Positions 1 through 11,500 of a DNA stretch of 64,000 bases are shown one piece after another. Position numbers and translations under genes: made by a program. The notes beneath the pieces are model-generated. The model saw nothing but the letters and a program-made list of their open reading frames with translations, made no database searches and was not told the DNA's origin. How positions within the stretch are numbered: the first letter of the stretch is position 1; every line of letters starts with the position of its first letter. The stretch comes from Galaxea fascicularis (Eukaryota; Cnidaria; Anthozoa; Scleractinia; Euphylliidae). The stretch covers positions 13,741,351 through 13,805,350 of the forward strand of contig OX419340.1 in the NCBI GenBank assembly GCA_948470475.1, read 5' to 3'.

Positions 1-159
1 GAAATCTCAGCCGATTCCCAACACTAGTCGATGTACTATCACAGCGCACATGCTCTGCTAATTGGAATTAATTTCATTTGAATTCTTAATTGTTTCAAAC
101 TTATAGTAAATACAGTCATTCACAGAGGTACATGAAGTTACATCATTGGCAATACTTAC

Positions 160-3100
160 AAGAAGACTGATCATCCTGTCGAGTGTCTCTTTTAGCTTCC
201 TTTTCTTGTCTTTTAGTGCCTTGTCATTTGGAAGTGGGACTGGTCCAGCATCATTTTCTTAAAAAAATTGCAATCTCAAAGGTAAATTCAGTGAACAACT
301 TTAAATTTATTTTGTTATCCCTGAATGCTGATGAAAATATAGACCTGATTAACTCTTCAAGACTTGACTGTGCATCTGAGCATCAGAGCATGAAAGATAT
401 TGAAAGAAATTCTCCCAAACAGACCAACAGAAGATTGTTATATAATTTATGAATGAGAGAGAGAATAATAAAATTATACATTTATGAATATTGCGGAGCA
501 AAGGGTTGGCCTACCAAGAATAATTATTATTATTTCTTATAACCTTAGTCAGACTTTGCAATGGTGATACTGTTTTTCTCCCAACTGGCTTCTATACGTT
601 ACAGCATACATGTATATGGAAGTCATTGCAAGCAGTGATCGCTTAATTTTTTTTAAAGAAAGTACAAAACTATCGAGTTTTAACTTCAGGCATATTTGCT
701 AGCGTAGGGGTTCATGTTTATGTAACTCACAATAATTCAAAATTCCTACAATGTATTTAGAGTACAAGTATGTTACATACAAGAGCGAAATTGCGGAAAG
801 GCCAATTCAGAAGGTAGTGTGTTAATACTTATAACTATCACATGCAATTAGATTGTAAAACCACTGAAACACAAATTATGTCATTTAAATAAGACCTGTG
901 ACATCTTCACGACAGATGAACACAACACAAAAAACTTTGACCCATTTTAAAACATGTTTTAAATCCATGCAACAGTTATAGGTGGAGACAATGTTGAATG
1001 ACAAAATAACGTTCTTCACAATTTTGTGCATGGTACAAGCACTGCACACACATGATCAACAATTATACCATCTACATGTACATTACATTTATAATAAATA
1101 CATGTAAGATGACCTTTGCTTAATTGAGATATAACGTAAACACATTAATTTTGGTGATACCCCTGCATTGCGGTTTAGAGAAGTACACACACATGTTTAC
1201 ACACATTCAACACAGTGTACCTAGACTTTCAATTTTCTCAATTTCTTCCAGTATTCTCCTTGGATCTTTGGATTTCAACACAGCTTCTCGCACCATCTTT
1301 CTTTGCTTCTTGTTCTGTTTAAAATGACATACATGTAAAAATAGATTTTAAAAAAAACATTTCCAACAAATAATGACCACTGACAATCTCAAGAATTATT
1401 CCATTAATTTGATTCAAGTAGCACTATCTACAGTGTATTAATTCAGCAATTGACCAAGGGACTTATCTACAATTTATTAATTTTAACAAAGAAATTTTGT
1501 AAATTGGTTCATAGCCACTGCAGTGTACATTATATATACAGTGTAGACCAGCTAATTGGTTTGCAAAGTTGATTTATATTATTATTCCTTGAGCATGCCT
1601 TCAGACCTTCCATTGAAAATCGAATCACATACATGAACAAAGCCAGTCATATTCATTTTGCTTTTGCCACCTCCCTCTGGAATTTCCATTGACCTTCCAT
1701 AAGGGAGGGAGGGGGGGGGGGGGGAGAGGGGATACAAAAAAATCTGCATGTTTTGACTCGCTCTCTTTGTTTGGTTTTCTCCTTTTACATGTACTTATCA
1801 GTGGAAGGCCTAAAAGGCATGCTCAAGGAATAATATAGATCAACACACAATATCTTCTTGAACACTGTATGTTTTGAGTTTTCCTTTCAGCTGGTCACTG
1901 GGTTATGATAATCTAGGTGCTATAACAATGGCTAAAACATAATACCATACCACTGTAGGAATGCCTTCTTGTAGTGAAGATGAACAACACCTCACTTGCC
2001 TAAAACTTTGACTTGCATGTATGTGTACAATAACAAAGAATATATGAATGATCTCAAGAATTGCAGTACATGGCGATTTCTCTGCCTGTTCTCAATAATC
2101 ACAACTGTTTTATTTGCCAATGAGACAAAACTCCTGTTTAAAGTTTCCGGCACACGTACATGTCAAATTATTATTCAGTGTACTTACACGTTGTAACTCA
2201 AACTCTATTCGTTTTTGGAACACGATTAGTATGGAAGTGAAGGATGTACACTGTATAATAGACCTTTTTACCGATACGGCGGCCATCTTGAATTCTATTG
2301 TTTTGACTGAGAAATTATGGGCTGCCGAGGAGGCAATTGCTGCAAAATGTATCGTATACACAGCTTTCAGGATAAATTTTTACTGCTTGTCTCTCATATT
2401 CCAAAACAAATATTACAAGCGTTACATCTTTCTGTCACCGTATTTGGTATTTGGTATTTGTCCAGCTAATCCAACAACGGGAGCTCCGCTTCCTTGGACA
2501 CATCCTGAGGAAGCCAGAGGACGAACTCGCCAACAAGTACGCCCTATACCATCCATGGCATGGTAAAAGGAAAGTAGGTCGTCCCAAGACCCTTTTCCAT
2601 CAGTACATCGCCAGAGTGATTTGCCAAGATAACCCTCTGACAGCGGAAGAGATCCGGCTGATGGCACAAGACAGGACGAACTGGGGAAAGCTCGTAGCCG
2701 ACTGCGGTGCAGTCGGCTGAGTGAGTGAGTGAGTGATTTGGCAGTGGTTTCTATGGTTTGCGAAAAATTATTGTTAAAAGTTATCACGCCACAGTATTCT
2801 TTATAATTATTATTTTCTCATCTACCCCCCTGGATATCCCATAATTTCCTCGGAATTCAAGATGGCCGCCGTATCGGTAAAAAGGTCTATTATGGGGCTG
2901 CGCAGAAATCTTTCCTATGATTCTGTTGTGCCAGGTAAAAATTCTCAAACCCCTTTATCTCAATAATTTTAAGATGGATGATGGAGGTGTTATTTGTAAA
3001 AGAATATGCAGTCCATTAAAGCAGCTTTAAAGTCTACATGTAGCCTACAGCTGTACATGTAGACTAACGAAAGCGCTAAGTATTTTGCCTGTGAATTTTA

Positions 3101-3526
3101 CTTTTACGGGCAGCTGATTTCACCTTCACAACTACACTTTGCGACAACTAATCACCAAAAAGATCAATCCATATGCACAACATGCATAATAACGGAATGG
3201 AAAACAAAAAAAAACAAGATTCCCTCGTATGCAAAGACGTCCTGAATTCACTACATCGATCTTATGTCTGTTATCTTTAGCAAACGTACCTTCTTCAGCT
3301 CTCGCTTCCTTGCTTCCTTTCCTTAGAACAAAATAAAAACAAGTCAAGTGAAGAGAGTCAATGTATGCACTGCTTTGAACTGCTGCACACTCAAGCTGGC
3401 TTACAAACTGTGGAAATGGAAGATGTAAATCACTTCTACAAGTATTAATTATTTTGTCTTACTTGCTTGATCAGTGGGGTTCATGAACTTCCCACTTTTT
3501 GTTGTGGAAATCGATCGCCTTCCCAT
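160..3526 (-). CDS. WBP11: WBP11 (WW domain-binding protein 11), first four coding exons, partial
   Basis: WBP11 is a nuclear spliceosome-associated protein. Read on the minus strand, coding exons are 3526-3463, 3321-3290, 1314-1221 and 257-160. All have GT donors and AG acceptors, and the phases join into one frame. Exon 1 starts MGRRSISTTKSGKFMNPTDQ, exon 2 adds RKEARKRELKK, exon 3 begins NKKQRKMVREAVLKSKDPRR, and exon 4 carries KALKDKKRKLKETLDRM. This is the conserved basic N-terminus of WBP11 in order. The gene continues beyond base 1, so the proline-rich, WW-binding part is not in the window. Family identity is recognised from the residues; function is from known homologues. Confidence 0.92.
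1577..1836. mobile_element. Foldback/MITE-like element with ~22-bp inverted ends
   Basis: TATTATTCCTTGAGCATGCC at 1577 is repeated in reverse complement at about 1815-1836. Between them lie related purine/pyrimidine-rich blocks, including a G-run near 1710-1724. It lies in WBP11 intron 3. There is no coding capacity. Confidence 0.6.
2252..2898. mobile_element. Element with ~40-bp inverted terminal repeats, carrying a LINE scrap
   Basis: ATAATAGACCTTTTTACCGA opens a roughly 40-bp sequence near 2255-2296 that recurs inverted at about 2853-2895 (TCGGTAAAAAGGTCTATTAT). The interior includes a LINE 3' fragment at 2475-2736. The target-site duplication is unclear. This is a non-autonomous DNA transposon in WBP11 intron 2. 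Confidence 0.6.
2475..2736 (+). pseudogene. 3' end of a non-LTR retrotransposon (LINE) reverse-transcriptase ORF
   Basis: The reading frame contains RELRFLGHILRKPEDELANK, then KRKVGRPKTLFHQYIARVIC and EIRLMAQDRTNWGKLV. This is the typical tail of LINE ORF2 proteins ('GHilR...GRP...w...dR..W..l'). A GTGAGTGAGTGAGTG microsatellite follows the stop at about 2720, as at many LINE 3' ends. Only the 3' tip is present, so it is a dead 5'-truncated copy. Confidence 0.75.
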
Positions 3527-3596
3527 CTTGGAATATTCAGTATAATCGAAGAAAGTGCACGAGAAGATAGAAAAGAAAGCAAACAGCTAAGGCAAC
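3527..3596. promoter_or_regulatory. Probable bidirectional promoter between WBP11 and the plus-strand ATG
   Basis: Only 70 bp separate the WBP11 ATG (minus, 3526) from the plus-strand ATG at 3597, which opens a phase-compatible exon. Head-to-head starts this close normally share a promoter. I see no clear TATA box. The assignment is from layout only. Confidence 0.45.
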
Positions 3597-3672
3597 ATGG
3601 CGTCGTCGCAAGCTAAGCGACCACGTCTTTTAACGCATGAGCATCCTGGCCTCTTGAAATTTGTCTTTAGAG
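3597..3672 (+). CDS. Possible alternative first exon of the PLC gene
   Basis: An ATG at 3597 opens 25 codons plus one base (MASSQAKRPRLLTHEHPGLL at the start) and ends at a GT donor (AGAG|GTATCG). The exon ends in phase 1. It cannot join the exon at 4207, which has its own ATG in phase 0, nor the one at 8342. It can join the PLC exon at 10951, which starts in phase 1. That would give an isoform lacking the first PH domain. It could instead be an unrelated short ORF: read through, it stops at 3759. Confidence 0.35.
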
Positions 3673-4206
3673 GTATCGGCTGGGCAAGCTACAGTACTGA
3701 AAGGTCGTTCCGCCAGCTTTATTCCAGTGAAAACACTTCTTGCAATATTATTTTGTTCTGAGATATCGAAAAGAGTATGTGGACTTCTAAAAGAAAGTAT
3801 AACCTCGGAGACAAGGTCAAAAAGTGAACTGAAAGTTCATTCGCGCGTTTGCAAGATTCCCTACCCTACCCTAGTAGGGTTCACACTGCTCTGAGAGTCC
3901 TGGAATGTTCATTTTCAGAAAACTTGTGAAGGAGCAATGTTTGTTAATTGGCGTTTCAACTGATTTACGTTGGAAGTCCAATTGCTAGGCCTTTTTTTTT
4001 TTTAATTGGGAATCTTACTAAAGTCACTGCTTGGTTACCATTACGCTCCAAAACACTTTTGGACGGATCCATTGGTCAAAGGTTAAGTTAAAAATGCGAC
4101 GCTAATTTAAGAATTGGGACGGTTGTCTGGACTGAAAAATGTATTTCAGGTCTTCGCATGACGATGTGGTGATGCAGTGCTTTGAGATTTTGATAACCAG
4201 TCCAAT

Positions 4207-7200
4207 ATGACTCATTTAGAAGGAAGGGGCTCCATGTCCGAGGGGCAACGATGCCGCGCGACCGTTTACACTCAGGCATCAAACACAGTGGAGAAGTCTG
4301 GTTATTTATGGAAGATCTTTTTTCATCCTGGGAGGACTTCTTCTAAAAACAGATATTTTGTCCTAACTGTAAGCTCACTGGATCACTTCAGGAATCACCA
4401 AACGGTAACGAAATGTTTTTTTCCTGATGTATTGTGGCCCTCTCACGTCGTTAAAACGGTGCCCCATTTCCTATTAATTAAAGACCCATGCCGGACCAAT
4501 ATGCTTTGCGCGCGTCTATTATTGTTTTGACAAACACAAGGAGGAGGCGCCATTGTGTGATGCGGTCGCCGAAGTTTGAATATTTCGCGTGCTTGTCGGT
4601 TGATCAGAGCACAATATGAGTTCATCATTGTCTTTATTGGAAAACTCTCTGGAGGAGAGAAATTTAGGCGAAAGATGGCTCAATAGTAGCGGATAACGAG
4701 TAGGAGGAAGACGAAGCCGTCGAGATTGAAGAGGTTTGAGAAAAATTTTCGTTAACTCCAAATGTTCCCTGCCTTCCATCTCGTTCACACAGGCTGTTAA
4801 AATGAACAAAGCTGTGATACATAAGCATTGTAACAAAGCTATAAGAAATAAACAAACCATCGAATTCTAGGTCCTAAACTTGATGCTCTGTGGTCTGTTT
4901 GATGCAGTAGATACTCAGCAAAGGCAGTTCGTTGCTTCCGAGAACCCAAGACTAATTTTCCTCTCATGCCATAGTTCAAACACAGATGATCGTACCATGA
5001 TATAACGGGCACAACCAGATAAACGTGGCCTCCACTTACGCGAAGGTACGGCCATCAAAATGCCAAACGATCAGAGCTTTCTAGGAGTTCATCATATTCA
5101 CTCTACAGATATTGCAATTCCAAAAAAATCATCAAAATCAACACACAAGTGAAATAGTGAAATCCTTTGGGCAACGAGACGTAAAATCAAGCTCCATAAA
5201 AGCCGGATGGAAGCGGATTGCTGTGGATTCAACGGTCTTCACTTGACTTTTCGACTCACAAAAAATATGGCGACTTGACTTGACGCGCGCAAAGCATATT
5301 GGTCCGGCATGGGTCTTTAAGCTTATCCATTGGTATTTTTTATTTTCGTTTTGCTCGGTTTTAAGCTTCTTTATCCCTCAGAAGATGTCCTTCGTCTCAA
5401 TTTACTTTTTATATTTCTGTGATTGCGCTTGGTGAGGTTTGCCTTTCCATAAATTAATAAACCGAGCAAAAACAAGTTAACTTTTTACAGTATTTTAACA
5501 TTCGTCCTGATAACAAACCTTTGTCCTTGGTTCTCGCGAAAACAATGGGTTCGCAAGGTGTACAGCTGTGCGTGCAGTAAAAAATGGGAAGGATTATCCA
5601 TAATTAGAGTTGAATCTTCGGTTCACGTTGCTATTTAGGCGTAAATTTGTGTTTGGTTGAAATATATACCCATACAGGACATCAGAACAGGAGATTCAAC
5701 CCATATCACAGGCAGCCCACATAAATTGTGTGACTGTTGGGTATTTTGAATATATTTGAAATGTATGGGAATATCCAAGAGGTTCATATTATCGTAATAT
5801 GCTTGGGTTAATGTTTACATATAAGATTGAAATAAATGTCTTTTTACCTGAAATGGTGTGTATTGTTGCTCTTGTAGCTGAAAATGTTGAATTTTAGCGA
5901 TTTGAAGAGTTTTGCATGTGATTTTTACTTGAGGGTATAGTTGAGAGACAAGGGTGGAAAACTCGATTTTGAACCGGCCCAGCGCCGAGCCAATTTACAC
6001 CGACAAATATTCCCATCACTCGGCTTCCAAACCGTGCATTGGGCAAGCTGAACGCCAGAGGTTTCTTCTCGTACCACTATATCTGAAATCCGTCCAAAAC
6101 TGAAAGTGCTAGACCTCAAATAATATCAAGAAATTTAGCAATCAAAGATCGAGGGAACCGTAGCTGGACTTTGGTGTGCTGGCTGTAACAGCCACGCTGC
6201 TTGCTTCTTTCGGATTGGATGATAACAAACAATACCCTTTTCATAAATTCATCCTGCAGGAGGGGAAGTAGGGGCAAATGAACAGTGCAATTTGCCTCAC
6301 CCTAGGCTGGCTAGTAGAAAGATTGCTGCTGTTTATTTGGCGCTGGGCTGGTCCGAAATCGAGCTTTCCACCCTTGTCTCTCTACTAAATGCTCAGGTAA
6401 AAGTCGCAGGCAAAACTCTTCAAATCACTGAAATCTGCCGTTTTCAACTACAAGAACGACAATACACAACATTTCATGTAAAAAGACGTTTATTTTGATA
6501 TTATATGTAGATATTAACCAAAGCATATTTCGATATTTCCATACAAAGTCATTGCAACAAAATTCAAAATACCCAAGGGTCACACAGTTTGTGTGGGCTG
6601 CTTGTGCCCATATCACTTCTGTGGGGTTTTCAGTGCTCAAAAGCCGATTCGCGAATTGTGCAGTTCCAGAAAATATCAATTTACCTGAGGGTCAATTTAC
6701 CTGAAGGTCAATTTCCAGGGAGGGGTGACTATTGAGAAAATTTTAACTATTGCAATAGGTCACATGGATATTGCGATAGTGTTGCAGTAGTAGAGGTACT
6801 ATTGCAATAGCACTGCAATAGCTGCCAATCTTTGGATGTTGTCCTTCAGTAGTTTGAACCCCAGAACCATCACGAAGACTCTCTCCCTTCCAACACAGAA
6901 TGGTCATACCTGAAGATCCTCTACATCTGTGAACAGCTAGACCACAAGATCACTAACATCTTCTGTAAAGAGGGCATACCCGTACGTGTCGCACACAAGT
7001 TATACACCCTCAGAAAAGCTCTCTCTCACAAAATCACAGAGCATACATGCCCAACAGACAATTGCCCCATCGCCCACACCAAGTAGTGTTTATTGAGAAA
7101 TGCAGTTTACCAGATTACAAGAGAGTATGCTTTCCCTAACCCTTACCAACACTACATCTGGAGCACCACTTGTTTCATCCACGACTGTGTGAAAGAACAT

Positions 7201-8504
7201 CTCAAAAGTGGAAATTCACCCATAAACAAAGATTACAAAGGCATTGAAGTCAAAATCATTGTACTGGAAAACGACCCAATAAACCTTCGCATATTTGAAT
7301 TGTTTTACATGAGGAAAAACAAACCAACGCTAAACTCCCGAGAAGAATGTATTGAATTTGCGGACCTATTGTTCTGATGCCTCTCTAATCACACTGGCTC
7401 CTCTCACAGTGACACTTGCTCATTTCCACCCATTATTCTACTTATCATTTTATTACCACACACCTTGCATGGTGACACCTTTTTTCCCTTTTATTCAGCC
7501 CTCGTGGAATATTTTATTTCATCTTATCCGCCCCTCATGATGCCTTCGAGCAATGAAAGCTCGAACGTTTAGTATGATAGTGAATTTTACAGTAGTTCAA
7601 AGCCACATTAGTATTGTAGTATAGTTTTCAAGAATGTCTGTATTTACATAAGCAAATACTTAACGAAATAACTGAGAAGTAGTGGTCAATGCATTTTATG
7701 TGGAACGCAGTGCAATGGAATTAAGACAATTTATTGAGAAACCAAATGCAGTGAAATGTTTAAACATTCTAGGTGCAGTAGGTGGATCGCTTTTAGTTTC
7801 TTTTTTACCATTATTGTGACCTTGAGAATCAAAGATGGGTAGAAAAGGTGTCTTTATTTTCGAAAGTCTTAGTTAAAATGTTAGAAGTATACAAACTATG
7901 GAAACTATCGGTAGTTTGCTACACTGTCTCAATTATTGTTATTGATGTTTCATTTTGTACAATCGATCCATTGCTATTGAAGAAATTCTGGAGGGGTGGG
8001 AGAGGTATGGATATTTTCTGGTACCACACATAATTATTTTATGCACAGGAAATAACAAAACAAAGATGTGAAGGGGGAAGGGGAGGAAGGGCACACCTTT
8101 GTCCCTCCTCCCCTCCCCCTTTGCTTCTTATTTTTGCCCTCACCTCATTTCCTGTGCAACGTCCATAATTTGGAAATAAACTATCGAGCATAATTGAAAC
8201 CCCAGGGTACCTAGGAGACTCTTGGAAACTCTGGCATAGTTGGCAATTGTGTATCCAGACTGCAGATTTCAACCTAGAGACCAAAGTGAAATCTGCAACT
8301 TACTGTAGGCAGTGTTCTAATTAATCTGTTTCTTATGTTAGGAGAAGCTGAAAGGAAGTCTTCCTCTAGCGGCAATAGATTCTGTAGAGAGACTGCCGGA
8401 AGACAACACGTCATTCAAAATTACAGGCCGCTTTAAACATCCCTTGATTCTACAAGCATCCAGTAGAGATGAGTGCCAGGAGTGGATGAAGGCCATAGAA
8501 GATG
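4207..8504 (+). CDS. PLC exons 1-2: extra N-terminal PH domain
   Basis: Exon 4207-4404 carries [14 protein letters not shown] and [14 protein letters not shown], the first strands of a PH domain. Exon 8342-8504 carries the remaining strands and the C-terminal helix with its conserved tryptophan ([18 protein letters not shown]). The exons join in phase 0. This looks like the single-PH-domain type found in adaptor proteins, not the PLC type, which appears separately downstream. ATG 4207 follows an in-frame stop; ATG 4237 is an alternative start. The 3.9-kb intron between them holds a TTAA element, a large foldback and a Penelope fragment. Confidence 0.72.
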
Positions 8505-11500
8505 GTAATAATGCCATCAAAACATGTGGTGTTGCAAATTGAACTGTGCATTGGGTATTACAGGACCAGTGTTCTAAAAAATTGGGTTCTAAAAAAAGAT
8601 TTGTTTGAATTAGTTGCTGAATGCTTGTTTTGTGTCATAATATTGTACATGCACACTTTGATTGTACTAGGCGAAAGGAGGAAACGAGGTTGTAAGGGAT
8701 GGCCCAATAGTAGCCTGCCTGGCAGGCGTAAAAGGGGAGGGGTGGGGAGCAAGGAAACAAGAGGAAAATGACGGTGGGCTGGGGAGGAGAAGAGAAAAGG
8801 AACACCTGCATGCAGAACCCCCATTTTCTGATTTCTGATTGGTTAATTTTGACAGTAGTCAAAACAAACTTGGTATAGCAAGCTTTTATTGTCGGTTTTC
8901 ACCATCAAAAAACGTTTCAATCAGTGTAACATAAATGATCCAAAGCATTGACAGCACTTTGGCATTTCAAAACCATTTAACAAATTAAGTCAAGAATCAA
9001 AGAGACAAAAGAAGATGAATATTAAAACAGTCTCACAAAGATTCAGGTATGTGCGATGTTTCGTGCGGGAGATATTCGAAAAAATGTTCTACTTAAATTT
9101 TAAGGCTTTTGTATGGAGACGCCATGGTTGTATCCCTCTGAGGAGCACAAATATGGCAGCCGGAAGCTAACAAAAACATATGTCATCGAGTTTTGCTATA
9201 AACGGCCCATAGTCGTCCTCTGAGGGCTCATAAACATCTACATGAGTACTTATTCTCATTCAAGGACTGTTCAGTTTGCGAAATCTCAGCGGCTAAGTCA
9301 CTTTTCTTAACCTACGTGACAGCACTCTCGGCCGCCAGTTTAATATTGTGTCACGCAAAAGCTTAGAAATTCAACCTTGCTTTATCACAAGACGAAAAAA
9401 CCAATCAAACTGAAAATTTGAGAAAAGATAAGTCTTCAGCTGTTCTAATTACTAGCTAAACTAAAATCTCAAAAGGATAGATAATTCCTTATTTTTTTAT
9501 TTTGATGACGCAATGTGAAAACCGAGAATTTACAGATCCGATTTGAACTGGGTTGCAAATTGCAAATTTACATTGAAATTGGAACAAGAAGTGGCAGTTG
9601 GAGCTTCTAGAGGGAAGAGAAGTCTTAGCTGTTTAATTTTACCCACAGGATACCAATGTTTGTTTGTGCCAAGGAATTTGCATATTTGTAATGAGGTATT
9701 TAGTCAGTCTATCGAACAATTCTTGAACTACAACTTCACTCTATGATATAATTTTTCGACCTCAAGTTGTGTATCTGTTTTTGCAGAAATACATGTACAT
9801 TTAATATTACAGAAGCAAGCGAGAATATTGTCATCTTGGCTCATTGTATTTTCACCCACAGCAAGTAATTGTCTCGAGCAATTCAACTCCATACTCAGAT
9901 GAGCTGTTTATTGATATTCCTGAAAATAAGGACTTGCATGAATTTCCCTTTCACATTTTGGTAAATTTTAATGTTGTATTATTGAAGATTCAATTTGCAG
10001 TAACATTCTGCTAAAATCAGGTCAGGACTTTGCTTTTTCTCTGACGACGAAAATTTAAAATTCTCAAATGACAACGGCTTCCTGTAGACATGAAATCTGC
10101 ATGTTTTGTTTCAGTCACTGTCTTCGTTAGGCGTTCTCCTTTTACTTGATAGTTTTGTTCATCCTACATATACTATGTTGTGAACAAACCAGCTCTTCAA
10201 TAATTTTTAAAATCTTAGGTCTTCTTGGCATGAATTCAGCCAAGCAGAGAAGCCTGTGCCTGCATTGACAGTGAGCCTAATATCAGTTGGTGGGAATTCA
10301 AATAACGGGGTTTTGTGTGCAGATGTCCCTTTCCCTTCCCCTTCCCACCCCCTCCCCTTTTACACCTGCCACGCAGGCTAGCCCAATAGCAAATCGTATT
10401 TAGTGTTTAGAGTGTCTGAAATGGAAGCCAAAGCAGTTACTCTAGAAGATCGCAACAGATCAAAACAGCACAAATGAGCCAATATCAAATTTGAAATTAA
10501 TTCATGAAACCAGTGCCAAGCTCTGGAAAATAGAAGTGTGCAAGTTGTGAATGGTATTGGGTTTTCTTCTCATTGGTTGAAAAGATAGCCCAGGTTTTGC
10601 TGGCCAATTAGACAAAACAAAAAAAGAAGAAACACATGCATGTACAAGACCAAAGGAAATGTAATTACAGTTTGACACTCAAGGGAAAACTGTTCCATGG
10701 AAGCTGAAGTCACATGATGCATAATGTTATTTATGAACACTGTTCTTGGATATTACCCAAGGCCAGTAAGAGTACACGTAAAATCGTAATTATAATTGTT
10801 TATGTCTGTGTGCCCCTTTCCTGGTAATTGTCACACCCGGTAGATTTAATTTTGCTACAGTGTATGTGTACCATAACGTGACCAGTGGAATAACAGATTT
10901 AGATGATGACTTAAATTTATTGTTTCTGTTCAATTTTTTTATGTTCTTAGGGATTCAGCAGTGGCATTTAGACTCGGATTCAAGCACTCCAGCCTTTCAA
11001 AAGCATGATGAACTTGAAACCTTGTTCTTACATAATGTACCCAATATCAAGGTACTTAAATTAAAATGAAAGTATGGTTTGAATTTTGGGAGTTGTTCTG
11101 TGGCATTCCATTGACATGCATGCATGTGTAATTCAATAAAGGAAAATATTTTTTTAAATTGTTCTTCAGTGAATGATTCAAGCATGTTTGGAAAGAGAAA
11201 AATTCAACAGTTTGTGACTTTCTGTTGCCAGTTCAGATTCCGTCTCATTGACCTGGAGACTCATTGTAGCTACAAACATACAGATTAAAAGTCTTGTGAC
11301 AACACCTGTTTCAACCCTCTATCCCTTTGCAGTCTTATGTTTTGACAGTCTCGTAAAACATGATTTTTGCATAGATCTTTTCAGAAATGTTTGGACTTTG
11401 CCAGGGGGATGAATGCAAAAAAACTCTCAAAAAAAACAGAGCAAGAGATCCTGCAGCTGTAAGGATTGACTGCAGTACCAGAAAATACCCATACACTGTA

